Source: an uncultured Lachnospiraceae bacterium (lineage in GTDB: Bacteria; Bacillota; Clostridia; Lachnospirales; Lachnospiraceae). Taken from it: a stretch of DNA of 15,341 nucleotides. How positions within the stretch are numbered: the stretch's first letter is position 1; each line of letters opens with the position of its first letter. The translations under genes were made by a program, and so were the position numbers. The DNA is taken from assembly GCA_947175845.1 (NCBI GenBank), contig CAMWOK010000036.1:1-15341 (forward strand), given 5' to 3'. This document shows positions 1 through 5,219 of the stretch, piece after piece. The notes beneath the pieces were generated by a model. The model was not told the origin of the DNA, ran no database searches, and worked only from the letters and a program-made list of their open reading frames with translations.

Positions 1-670
1 TTCCGTCCGCGATTGTATACTGTACGCCATCCAATGTCACAAGTTCGCCGCCCTTAAAATCTTTTTTTAATGCAGTGAAAGATGCCTTGACATCAGCACT
101 TGTGCTGCCGATCGTATACTCCTGGCCGCCGATGCTGACTGTATCGCCAAGGGACAGCTTACCGATTGTGAAGGTCGCTGTGGTTGCGCCTTCTCTCATG
201 GTTCCTGCCAGACCTGCATCCTTTGCCGACGCCTTCCTTGTCACTGTGTCTGCATCTCCCTTTAGGAGATACATCTCATTGAACTTGGTCGTCTCCGCGA
301 CTCTGTCAATCTCTGTGAGGAGCTGGTCAACCTCATCCTGGATAGTCTGGCGGTCAGAGAGTGCATTGGTGCCGTTGGACGCCTTCACTGCCAGCTCATT
401 CATGCGCTGTAACATGTCGTGAACTTCTGTCAGAGCGCCCTCTGCTGTCTGCACTGCGCTGATGCCGTCCTCTGCGTTCAGGGATGCCTGCGAAAGACCC
501 CTTATTTGTTTTCTCATTTTTTCGGAAATTGCAAGACCTGCTGCGTCATCGGCCGCCCTGTTTACCTTGTAGCCGGATGAGAGCTTTTCTGCGGATTTGG
601 AAAGAGTTCCCTGTGTGATACCTAACATTCTGTTAGAATTCATTGCTCTGAGATTGTGCTGTACTACCAT
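1..670 (-). CDS. hag: Flagellin, N-terminal 223 residues (3' end beyond the window)
   Basis: Structural subunit of the flagellar filament, exported by the flagellar type III apparatus. The start is the ATG at 670-668, 7 nt behind a GGAGGT at 683-678. The translation opens MVVQHNLRAMNSNRMLGI and continues with the conserved flagellin D0/D1 signatures: KLSSGYKVNRAADDAAGLAISE at about residues 29-50 and an NAEDGISAVQTAEGALTE block at about 65-82. It is followed by a D1 helix with DRQTIQDEVDQL and FNEMYLLKG. From about residue 145 it becomes less conserved, as expected for the surface-exposed domain. The frame stays open to base 1, so the C-terminal D1/D0 half is missing only because the window ends. 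It follows csrA on the same strand with a 210-nt leader. I see no sigma-28 promoter in that leader, so transcription probably comes through csrA. Identification is very secure; hag versus fliC is only naming. Confidence 0.97.
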   Translation of the reverse strand, partial: MVVQHNLRAMNSNRMLGITQGTLSKSAEKLSSGYKVNRAADDAAGLAISEKMRKQIRGLSQASLNAEDGISAVQTAEGALTEVHDMLQRMNELAVKASNGTNALSDRQTIQDEVDQLLTEIDRVAETTKFNEMYLLKGDADTVTRKASAKDAGLAGTMREGATTATFTIGKLSLGDTVSIGGQEYTIGSTSADVKASFTALKKDFKGGELVTLDGVQYTIADG

Positions 671-677
671 TATAATT

Positions 678-689
678 ACCTCCGTGTAA
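678..689 (-). promoter_or_regulatory. Flagellin Shine-Dalgarno overlapping a CsrA-like GGA site
   Basis: The minus strand reads UUACACGGAGGU. It matches the CsrA SELEX consensus RUACARGGAUGU at 9 of 12 positions and includes the flagellin ribosome binding site GGAGGT. CsrA bound here would block ribosome entry. That the site is bound is inference; the match and position are seen. Confidence 0.55.
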
Positions 690-694
690 TGACA

Positions 695-712
695 TGGGCA
701 GTCCGTTGCCCA
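695..712 (-). promoter_or_regulatory. GGA-hexaloop hairpin in the flagellin leader (candidate CsrA site 1)
   Basis: On the minus strand a perfect 6-bp stem TGGGCA/TGCCCA closes the six-base loop ACGGAC. A GGA exposed in a hexaloop is the classic high-affinity CsrA/RsmA binding geometry. The loop GGA (704-702) and the GGA of the Shine-Dalgarno (683-681) are separated by 18 nt, well placed for one CsrA dimer to bridge both. The B. subtilis hag leader is known to carry two CsrA sites with the same logic. Confidence 0.65.
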
Positions 713-798
713 CCTTTGATGGTTTTTTTGTTTCTTATGTCTCCATATTCAGTTGTGTGTGAACCAGGACAGGAAGCTCCTGATTCGATATGTGTAAT

Positions 799-845
799 CC
801 ACAGATGCCCAAATCTCAGCAGTTGTCTCTGCCGGGCATCTGTGG
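799..845 (-). other. Strong 12-bp inverted repeat between csrA and flagellin
   Basis: CCACAGATGCCC (799-810) and its exact reverse complement (834-845) flank a 23-nt loop that contains a second small stem, GCAG/CTGC. On neither strand is the hairpin followed by a run of T, so it does not look like a normal rho-independent terminator. It could act as an RNA-stability or processing element that sets the csrA:flagellin mRNA ratio. That function is inference. Confidence 0.6.
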
Positions 846-880
846 TCATCACCGCATCCGCAGGCCGTTTGCTGCTATCG

Positions 881-1078
881 TCACGCGAGGCAGTGGCTCT
901 CCTCTGCAAGCTGTTTTGCCGCGGCTCTCTTCTCGATCGCCTTTCCCCTCGCCACGTTGATCTCCCTGGGCGCATCCACCATCAGTTTCATGGTGTTTTC
1001 ATTGCCTCCAAGAAATGTGATCCTGACATTCTGGCCTACCATAAGATACTCGTTTTTGTTTACTGATAATCTAAGCAT
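881..1078 (-). CDS. csrA: CsrA, carbon storage regulator / flagellin translational repressor
   Basis: Homodimeric RNA-binding protein that represses translation by binding GGA motifs near ribosome binding sites. In Firmicutes its main known target is flagellin mRNA, and it is antagonised by FliW. The start is the ATG at 1078-1076 behind AAGGAGGT with 7-nt spacing, giving 65 residues, normal for the family. The beta-strand core (YLMVGQNVRITFLGG, then MKLMVDAPREINVAR) is clear, and the key RNA-binding Leu4 and Arg44 are present. It is divergent at the first strand: MLRLSVN, where the family usually has MLxLxRK, so the Arg at position 6 is absent. The C-terminal tail is Ala/Lys/Glu rich. It lies between an invertible segment (upstream) and flagellin (downstream). 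No fliW is visible here. Confidence 0.9.
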   Translation of the reverse strand: MLRLSVNKNEYLMVGQNVRITFLGGNENTMKLMVDAPREINVARGKAIEKRAAAKQLAEESHCLA

Positions 1079-1133
1079 CGTCAAACCTCCTTGTTTTCCC
1101 ATGACTCCGTTCCTGTGCATCCTTGCCTTTGTC
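1079..1133 (-). promoter_or_regulatory. csrA leader with CsrA-like GGA motifs
   Basis: Between the left recombination site and csrA the minus strand carries AAACAAGGAGGT (1096-1085, including the csrA ribosome binding site). It matches the CsrA consensus RUACARGGAUGU at 10 of 12 positions. AGGCAAGGATGC (1129-1118) matches at 9 of 12, with the core CARGGAUG intact. This suggests autoregulation of csrA translation. The leader lies outside the invertible segment, so it would be kept in either orientation. Confidence 0.45.
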
Positions 1134-1161
1134 ATGCAACATTTTGTGTAAATTGTTGCAT
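1134..1161 (+). repeat. Left inverted repeat, putative recombination site (IR-L)
   Basis: A 28-bp site: left arm ATGCAACATTT, core TGTGTA, right arm AATTGTTGCAT. The arms form an imperfect dyad, the 11-6-11 layout typical of tyrosine recombinase crossover sites such as dif. The core is not palindromic, so the site has a direction. It is repeated in opposite orientation at 2048-2075 with one mismatch. The similarity stops at the site edges. Confidence 0.9.
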
Positions 1162-1184
1162 CTGCTGCGCAACGGCAGTATGTT
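1156..1184 (+). promoter_or_regulatory. Weak sigma-A-like promoter candidate for the recombinase gene
   Basis: TTGCAT (1156-1161) and TATGTT (1179-1184) are separated by 17 bp and lie 65 bp upstream of the recombinase start. The -35 would be the last six bases of the left recombination site, so recombinase binding could repress its own gene. The match is poor (3/6 and 4/6), so this is only a candidate. Confidence 0.3.
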
Positions 1185-1248
1185 TATTGCGTACTATGCG
1201 GAAGTTGAAAGAGCAGCGACGATATTTCAGAGAAAGGAACCATGCATT

Positions 1249-1854
1249 ATGAGTACAACACAGCCCATCAGAGACAGACAGAAACTTGAGGATTTCAAGA
1301 CCTACTACCAGATTCAGAAGCCTAATATGCGCAATTACACAATTATCGTTGTGGGACTCAACACGGCACTGCGCATCAGTGATATCCTTCATCTGACCTA
1401 CGATGACGTCTATCAGGACAACAAAGTGCAGGAACACATCACCATAAGAGAGCGAAAAACCGGAAAGGAAAACCGGATTCTCCTGAACCGCGAGGTGCGG
1501 CTTGCACTCGCAAGCTACCGCGAGGAACTGATCCGATCCGAGATGTTCAGAAACGGCAATCCGTATCTGTTCCCAAGCCCCAGAAGAACAGACGCCACCC
1601 TGTCCCGCTCACAGGCATACCGCATGGTTATCGCCGCTGCCAGGGCGGTTGGGATCGAAGGTCATATCAGCTGCCATTCCCTGCGAAAGACCTTTGGATA
1701 CCATGCCTGGAAACAGGGCAGCGATCCGGTCGTGATCATGGTCATATTCAATCACTCCTCCCTGTCCATCACCAAGCGCTACTTGTGCATTGAGCAGGAT
1801 GACAAGGATGCTGTCTACCGCAGCGTCTATCAGAATACTGCCGCCCGCGGCTGA
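1249..1854 (+). CDS. Tyrosine recombinase (FimB/FimE-sized invertase), likely DNA inversion enzyme
   Basis: Site-specific DNA recombinase expected to cut and rejoin DNA through a tyrosine-DNA intermediate. At 201 residues it has the catalytic domain but almost no N-terminal core-binding domain, like the FimB/FimE inversion enzymes. The catalytic set is complete: Arg42 (TALRISDIL), Lys70 (RERKTGKEN), His143-x-x-Arg146 (CHSLRKTFG), His169 (IFNHSS) and nucleophile Tyr178 (ITKRYLC). The ATG at 1249 follows AAGGA by 10 nt. It is the only plus-strand gene in the window, divergent from csrA, and sits between the two 28-bp inverted sites with its own terminator. The simplest inference is that these sites are its substrate. 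A solitary integrase relic is the alternative, but the intact catalytic residues argue against decay. Confidence 0.92.
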   Translation: MSTTQPIRDRQKLEDFKTYYQIQKPNMRNYTIIVVGLNTALRISDILHLTYDDVYQDNKVQEHITIRERKTGKENRILLNREVRLALASYREELIRSEMFRNGNPYLFPSPRRTDATLSRSQAYRMVIAAARAVGIEGHISCHSLRKTFGYHAWKQGSDPVVIMVIFNHSSLSITKRYLCIEQDDKDAVYRSVYQNTAARG

Positions 1855-1893
1855 CGGGTTTTCTCACAATTTTATACCGCGCAACAGCTCTGT

Positions 1894-1925
1894 GCCATGG
1901 CCGGACGGACCGCCAGGGCTTTTTT
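1894..1925 (+). terminator. Rho-independent terminator of the recombinase gene
   Basis: GCCATGGC (1894-1901) pairs with GCCAGGGC (1912-1919), one mismatch in eight, around a 10-nt loop, followed by TTTTTT (1920-1925). It lies 39 nt after the recombinase stop. It would keep recombinase transcription from running through the sigma-D promoter region and, in the inverted state, into csrA. Confidence 0.8.
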
Positions 1926-1959
1926 GCGCGCCGTCACACAAGTCTCTGTTTTCCCGCGC

Positions 1960-1995
1960 AAAATTCCCGAAAAAATTTTTTGAAAAAATTGAAAT
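1960..1995 (+). promoter_or_regulatory. Phased A/T-tracts upstream of the sigma-D promoter
   Basis: Runs of A and T recur roughly every 10-12 bp (about 1960-1963, 1970-1981, 1983-1989), ending just before the -35 at 2002. Such phased tracts bend DNA and can act as an UP element or assist synapsis of the two sites. The sequence pattern is seen; the role is inference. Confidence 0.4.
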
Positions 1996-2001
1996 AAGGG
2001 C

Positions 2002-2029
2002 TAAAGTTTTGAAAACACCCCGCCGATAT
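2002..2029 (+). promoter_or_regulatory. Sigma-D/sigma-28 flagellar promoter inside the invertible element
   Basis: TAAA (2002-2005), 16-bp spacer, GCCGATAT (2022-2029): an exact match to the B. subtilis SigD consensus TAAA-N14-16-GCCGATAT. Transcription should start near 2035-2037, just before the right recombination site at 2048. In the given orientation the transcript would read through the site and stop at the terminator 2138-2171, with no gene in between on that strand. After inversion it would read into csrA and flagellin with a leader of about 95 nt. Confidence 0.85.
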
Positions 2030-2047
2030 ATAGTGTGTAAGCAAGGG

Positions 2048-2075
2048 ATGCAACAATTTACACAGAATGTTGCAT
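2048..2075 (-). repeat. Right inverted repeat, putative recombination site (IR-R)
   Basis: The reverse complement of this site equals the left site at 27 of 28 bases (one T/C difference in the left arm). The 6-base core on the plus strand is TACACA, the exact reverse complement of TGTGTA, so the two crossover cores are identical in inverted orientation. The sequences outside the 28 bp differ at the two ends. Confidence 0.9.
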
Positions 2076-2137
2076 TTTTTATTGTGCGCAGACCCGTGCA
2101 GCAAAACTATGCCGCCAGAGCAGGTCGCGCGGCGAGC

Positions 2138-2171
2138 AAAAAGGACATGATTTTCACCATGCCCTTTTTTT
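2138..2171. terminator. Bidirectional terminator between the invertible element and the coat gene
   Basis: GGACATG/CATGCCC, flanked by AAAAA on the left and TTTTTTT on the right, around an 8-nt loop. On the minus strand the stem closes fully with a G-U pair and ends in TTTTT, terminating the coat gene whose stop is at 2177. On the plus strand it has one A/C mismatch and seven T, and would end transcripts from the sigma-D promoter in the OFF orientation. Confidence 0.75.
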
Positions 2172-2176
2172 GATCC

Positions 2177-2635
2177 TTATGACATCCCATTGACTGTCTT
2201 GTATTTGTACAGCATCTCCGCATGATTCTGCTCCTCGATCTGGATGTCTGCGAGAAGCTTGCGCATATTGGAGTCCTTGAAGCAGAAAACGTTTGTGTTG
2301 TACTCTGAAGAGACGAGCTTCTCCGACGAGATGCAGTCCGTCGCCAGGAAGCAGTCGGACTTCTTGTCCGCAGAATCACTCATCTTGTCGTAGGTCGCCT
2401 TGGGATTGTAGTTTCTGCCGTCCGCGTCGTTGCAGTTGCAGGATGGAACTGTGCCGCCAAGCACCTGCTGCAGGGAATCATAGTGTTCCTGCTCCTTGCT
2501 CTGCAGGGTCTTGAACAGGTCCTTTAACACCGTGTCCTTCGCCTCGCCGGAATAGCGCTGGTACTTCTCGATACAGGTCTTCTCCTGCTGCTGCAAATCC
2601 TTTACCGTCGTCATTTCTTTCTCTGTTAAGATCAT
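2177..2635 (-). CDS. Spore coat protein, ferritin-like / CotF type
   Basis: A 152-residue helical protein that I assign to the CotF-like spore coat group. The ATG at 2635 follows GGAGGA closely. Two helical halves carry ferritin-like acidic and His residues: KEQEHYDSL (Glu48, Glu50, His51) in the first and EEQNHAEML (Glu134, Glu135, His138) in the second. They are joined by a polar, Cys-containing linker with SCNCND (about 66-70) and further cysteines near 95, 101 and 118. A structural or metal-binding role in the coat of the forespore is known for the family but not shown here. It is a single gene with its own terminator, convergent with the sigma-D promoter in this orientation. I found no convincing SigE or SigK promoter upstream. 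Confidence 0.7.
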   Translation of the reverse strand: MILTEKEMTTVKDLQQQEKTCIEKYQRYSGEAKDTVLKDLFKTLQSKEQEHYDSLQQVLGGTVPSCNCNDADGRNYNPKATYDKMSDSADKKSDCFLATDCISSEKLVSSEYNTNVFCFKDSNMRKLLADIQIEEQNHAEMLYKYKTVNGMS

Positions 2636-2742
2636 AACTTTCCTCCGTTTCCAATCCAGTTTTTAATGTTCCAGGCATTCCTTAGTATCTGAAAAACGGA
2701 GACTTTTATTCATTTATTTGACAGGGTGTGCACTGCTGTCCC

Positions 2743-2774
2743 AAAAACAGCCACCCGCGCAGAGCGGATGGCTG
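2743..2774 (-). terminator. Rho-independent terminator of ftsH
   Basis: On the minus strand CAGCCATCCGC pairs with GCGGGTGGCTG (11 bp, one G-U pair) around the 5-nt loop TCTGC, followed by TTTTT (2747-2743). It begins 6 nt after the ftsH stop. It ends the tilS-hpt-ftsH run. Confidence 0.88.
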
Positions 2775-2780
2775 AACGAT

Positions 2781-4583
2781 TCATGCAAACAGGGCCTCGA
2801 ACTCATCCCTGCCAATCTTCTCTTTCTCGAGCAGGAGATCCGCACAGGCATGAAGCACCTTTTCATTTTTCATAATTATATCTTTTGCCTTCTTATAGCA
2901 ATCATCGACGATCGCCTTCACCTCGACGTCAATCTCACCTGCAACGGCCTCAGAATGGCTTCGCGTGTGGGCGAGATCCCGGCCGATAAACACCTCGTTG
3001 TCATCCTCGTCATAGTTGATGACGCCGATGTTGTCCGAAAAGCCATACCGTGTCACCATGGCGCGCGCCACCTTGGTCGCTTTTTTGATGTCGCTCGAGG
3101 CGCCGGTCGTCACATCATCAAAAATAATCTCCTCCGCGATGCGCCCGCCAAGGGATACCATGATATCCTGCAGCATCCTGCCCTTGGTGTTGAACATCTC
3201 ATCGCGCTCAGGAAGCGGCATCGTATAGCCCGCCGCGCCGAGTCCCGTCGGGATGATCGAAACCGTGTAGACCGGCCCCACATCCGGCAGCACATGAAAG
3301 AGGATCGCATGTCCTGCTTCGTGGTACGCGGTGATTTTCTTTTCCTTCTCGGAGATAATGCGGCTCTTCTTCTCCGCACCGATTCCAACCTTGATAAAGG
3401 ACCGCCTGATATCCTCCTGTTTGATAAACGCGCGGTTCTCTTTCGCGGCCTGAATTGCCGATTCGTTCAAAAGATTTTCGAGATCTGCCCCGGTAAAACC
3501 CGCCGTCGTCTGTGCCACCTGCTTCAGGTCCACATCCTCCGAGAGCGGCTTGTTCTTCGCGTGCACGTTGAGGATCTCCTCCCTGCCGCCGACATCCGGC
3601 GGCGACACGCTGATCTTCCTGTCAAAGCGTCCCGGACGCAGGATTGCGGGATCGAGAATATCGACGCGGTTTGTCGCCGCCATCACGATAATTCCCTCGT
3701 TCGTGCCAAATCCATCCATCTCCACCAGCATCTGGTTGAGGGTCTGTTCACGCTCGTCATGACCGCCGCCCATACCGGTTCCGCGGCGCCTTGCCACCGC
3801 GTCAATCTCATCGATAAAGACGATGCACGGTGCGTTTTTCTTCGCCTCGGCAAACAGATCGCGCACTCTCGACGCGCCGACTCCGACGAACATCTCCACA
3901 AAGTCAGAGCCTGATATCGAGAAAAACGGCACGTTTGCCTCGCCCGCAATCGCCTTCGCAAGCAGCGTTTTTCCAGTGCCCGGCGCACCCTCGAGCAGTA
4001 CGCCCTTGGGGATTCTCGCGCCGACTTTCGTGTATTTTGCCGGGTCCTTGAGGAAGTCGACGATCTCCTCAAGATCCTCCTTCTCCTCCTTGAGGCCCGC
4101 CACATCCTTCAGCGTGACCTCCCCGCCGGTCATCAGGCGCGCCCGGCTCTTTCCAAAATTCATCATCTTTCCGCCGCTGTTTCCGGCATTCTGTGCATTC
4201 ATCATGCTGAACATAAACACCACGACGACGAGCAGCATCAGAAGCGGCAGCAGCTCAGTGATAAACCAGTTCTCCTGCGGCACATCCCGCACAATCGGCT
4301 CGATGTTGTAGCCCTTTATCACCTCCTGCGCCTCAATGACATCGGACACGTAGAGATTGCGCTGCTGGCTGTCCTTGAGGGTAATGCGCAGCATTCCCGT
4401 CGGCACCTGTGCATTCGGATGAATCTCCACATCCACGACAAGCCCTTCCTCCATCTCGGCCACAAACTGCCCCATGGTGTAGGAACCGCTATTGCCGCTG
4501 TTGCTGCTCGCCCAGATCAGCACCAGCACCAGTATCAAGATAAATATAAATGTTAAATTAATTCCTTTTGCACCTTTTCCCAA
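2781..4583 (-). CDS. ftsH: ATP-dependent zinc metalloprotease FtsH
   Basis: Membrane-anchored AAA+ protease that degrades membrane and short-lived cytosolic proteins as a hexamer. I choose the TTG at 4583, 7 nt behind GGAAGGAG. It gives 600 residues and begins MGKGAKGINL; an ATG at 4703 would place about 40 non-conserved residues inside hpt. Membrane segments lie at about 8-26 and 109-128, with the extracytoplasmic domain between. The AAA+ module has Walker A GAPGTGKT (199-206), pore FVG (232-234), Walker B IVFIDE with Asp258-Glu259, and the arginine-finger block RPGRFDR (316-322). The protease zinc site is HEAGH (421-425) with Asp498 as the third ligand. It is last in the tilS-hpt-ftsH series, the usual Firmicutes order, and ends at a strong terminator. 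All key residues are intact. Confidence 0.98.
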   Translation of the reverse strand: MGKGAKGINLTFIFILILVLVLIWASSNSGNSGSYTMGQFVAEMEEGLVVDVEIHPNAQVPTGMLRITLKDSQQRNLYVSDVIEAQEVIKGYNIEPIVRDVPQENWFITELLPLLMLLVVVVFMFSMMNAQNAGNSGGKMMNFGKSRARLMTGGEVTLKDVAGLKEEKEDLEEIVDFLKDPAKYTKVGARIPKGVLLEGAPGTGKTLLAKAIAGEANVPFFSISGSDFVEMFVGVGASRVRDLFAEAKKNAPCIVFIDEIDAVARRRGTGMGGGHDEREQTLNQMLVEMDGFGTNEGIIVMAATNRVDILDPAILRPGRFDRKISVSPPDVGGREEILNVHAKNKPLSEDVDLKQVAQTTAGFTGADLENLLNESAIQAAKENRAFIKQEDIRRSFIKVGIGAEKKSRIISEKEKKITAYHEAGHAILFHVLPDVGPVYTVSIIPTGLGAAGYTMPLPERDEMFNTKGRMLQDIMVSLGGRIAEEIIFDDVTTGASSDIKKATKVARAMVTRYGFSDNIGVINYDEDDNEVFIGRDLAHTRSHSEAVAGEIDVEVKAIVDDCYKKAKDIIMKNEKVLHACADLLLEKEKIGRDEFEALFA

Positions 4584-4608
4584 TTTCTGTCTCCTTCCAG
4601 TCCTGTAA

Positions 4609-5133
4609 TCAGTCGAGTTCAACCACGCCGATATATGGAAGATTTCTGTAGCGCTGGTCATAGTCAAGGCCATAGCCAACAACAAACTCGTCCGGTATCT
4701 CAAAGCCCGTGTAATCTACTTGCACGTCAACAACACGGCGGTCCGGCTTGTCGAGCAGTGTGCAGAGTCTCATGCTGGCCGGACCGCGCTGTCCCAGCAG
4801 CTCCAGCAGATAGCTCAGCGTCCTGCCGGAATCCACGATATCCTCCACCACGATGACATCCTTGTCCTTGAGCGGCTCATCCAGATCCTTCACAATCTTG
4901 ACAACCCCGCTCGACTTCGTGCTGCCGCCATAGCTCGACACGGACATAAAATCCAGCGACACCGGCACTGTAATACGCTTGGCAAGCTCGCACATAAAAA
5001 AGCTGCCCCCCTTGAGCACACATACCAGGTGAACCTGTCTGCCCGCATAATCGCGGCTGATCTGCGCACCGATCTCACTTATCCTTGCGTCCACCTCTTC
5101 CTCCGTCAACATGACTCTTATCTTCTCAGCCAT
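4609..5133 (-). CDS. hpt: Hypoxanthine phosphoribosyltransferase
   Basis: Cytosolic purine salvage enzyme that joins hypoxanthine or guanine to PRPP to give IMP or GMP. It has 174 residues, typical for the family. The PRPP signature VIVVEDIVDSGRT is at 93-105 with Glu97, Asp98 and the catalytic-base Asp101. The flexible loop SSYGGST is at 66-72, and the C-terminal purine-binding FVVGYGLDY is at 150-158. The ATG at 5133 follows AAAGGAGG with 8-nt spacing. Its stop lies 25 nt before the ftsH TTG. The tilS-hpt-ftsH order is conserved in Bacilli and Clostridia, where TilS and HPRT are reported to interact around ftsH expression; here only the order can be seen. Confidence 0.97.
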   Translation of the reverse strand: MAEKIRVMLTEEEVDARISEIGAQISRDYAGRQVHLVCVLKGGSFFMCELAKRITVPVSLDFMSVSSYGGSTKSSGVVKIVKDLDEPLKDKDVIVVEDIVDSGRTLSYLLELLGQRGPASMRLCTLLDKPDRRVVDVQVDYTGFEIPDEFVVGYGLDYDQRYRNLPYIGVVELD

Positions 5134-5169
5134 ATTCGAGTCCTCCTTTGTTTTTCATCGTACGCCTGA

Positions 5170-5187
5170 AAGCTTTTCCCAAAGCTT
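5170..5187 (-). other. Short inverted repeat between tilS and hpt
   Basis: AAGCTTT and AAAGCTT form a 7-bp stem with a 4-nt loop in the 86-nt tilS-hpt gap. No T-run follows on the minus strand, so it is not a standard terminator. It could be an mRNA processing or stability hairpin. Confidence 0.35.
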
Positions 5188-5219
5188 CCCCCGACACAAT
5201 CTTGTCCTATATTTAATTA

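Larger units (their letters stand above)
671..880 (-). other. csrA-flagellin intergenic leader (210 nt)
   Basis: This stretch has no convincing gene. It holds a 12-bp perfect inverted repeat, the GGA-hexaloop hairpin and the flagellin ribosome binding site. I looked for a TAAA-N15-GCCGATAA type flagellar promoter and found none. The only promoter-like pair is TTCACA (763-758) and CATAAG (739-734) with an 18-bp spacer, which is weak and unconvincing. Cotranscription with csrA is therefore the simplest reading. Confidence 0.6.
1134..2075. mobile_element. Putative 942-bp invertible element (flagellar phase switch)
   Basis: The segment lies between two oppositely oriented 28-bp sites. From left to right it contains the site, a possible recombinase promoter, a tyrosine recombinase gene, an intrinsic terminator, phased A-tracts, and an outward-facing sigma-D promoter 18 bp inside the right site. 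Recombination between inverted sites with a shared asymmetric core gives inversion. A base at position p would move to 3209-p, placing the promoter -10 at about 1180-1187 and facing csrA. As given, the promoter faces away from csrA-flagellin, which I read as the OFF state. The architecture is seen directly; inversion and control of flagellin are inference. No target-site duplication flanks the repeats, which argues against an ordinary insertion sequence. Confidence 0.8.

Noticed and set aside
799..845. The csrA-flagellin hairpin as a rho-independent terminator.
   Set aside because: No T-run follows on either strand, and termination there would leave flagellin without a visible promoter.
1134..2075. 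The segment as an ordinary insertion sequence with terminal inverted repeats.
   Set aside because: The only gene is a tyrosine recombinase with Arg-Lys-HxxR-His-Tyr residues, there is no target duplication at the ends, the repeats are 11-6-11 crossover sites, and an outward sigma-D promoter sits at one edge. Inversion fits better.
2048..2173. A 41-codon frame starting at the ATG inside the right repeat.
   Set aside because: It has no properly spaced ribosome binding site, runs through the terminator hairpin, and its sequence is just the repeat read as codons. In the inverted state the frame closes after nine codons.
2636..2742. A SigE or SigK promoter for the coat gene.
   Set aside because: Only partial matches such as CATTAAAA were found, without a -35 at proper spacing.
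2718..3914. A 398-residue plus-strand frame antisense to ftsH.
   Set aside because: It is a shadow of ftsH in GC-rich DNA, with no domain resemblance and no ribosome binding site; ftsH is unambiguous on the other strand.
4584..4703. The ATG at 4703 as the ftsH start.
   Set aside because: It would overlap hpt by nearly 100 nt with non-conserved residues, whereas TTG at 4583 has a strong ribosome binding site and gives the typical FtsH N-terminus.
5134..5219. A purine riboswitch before hpt.
   Set aside because: The 86-nt gap has only a 7-bp hairpin and no recognisable three-way junction aptamer.
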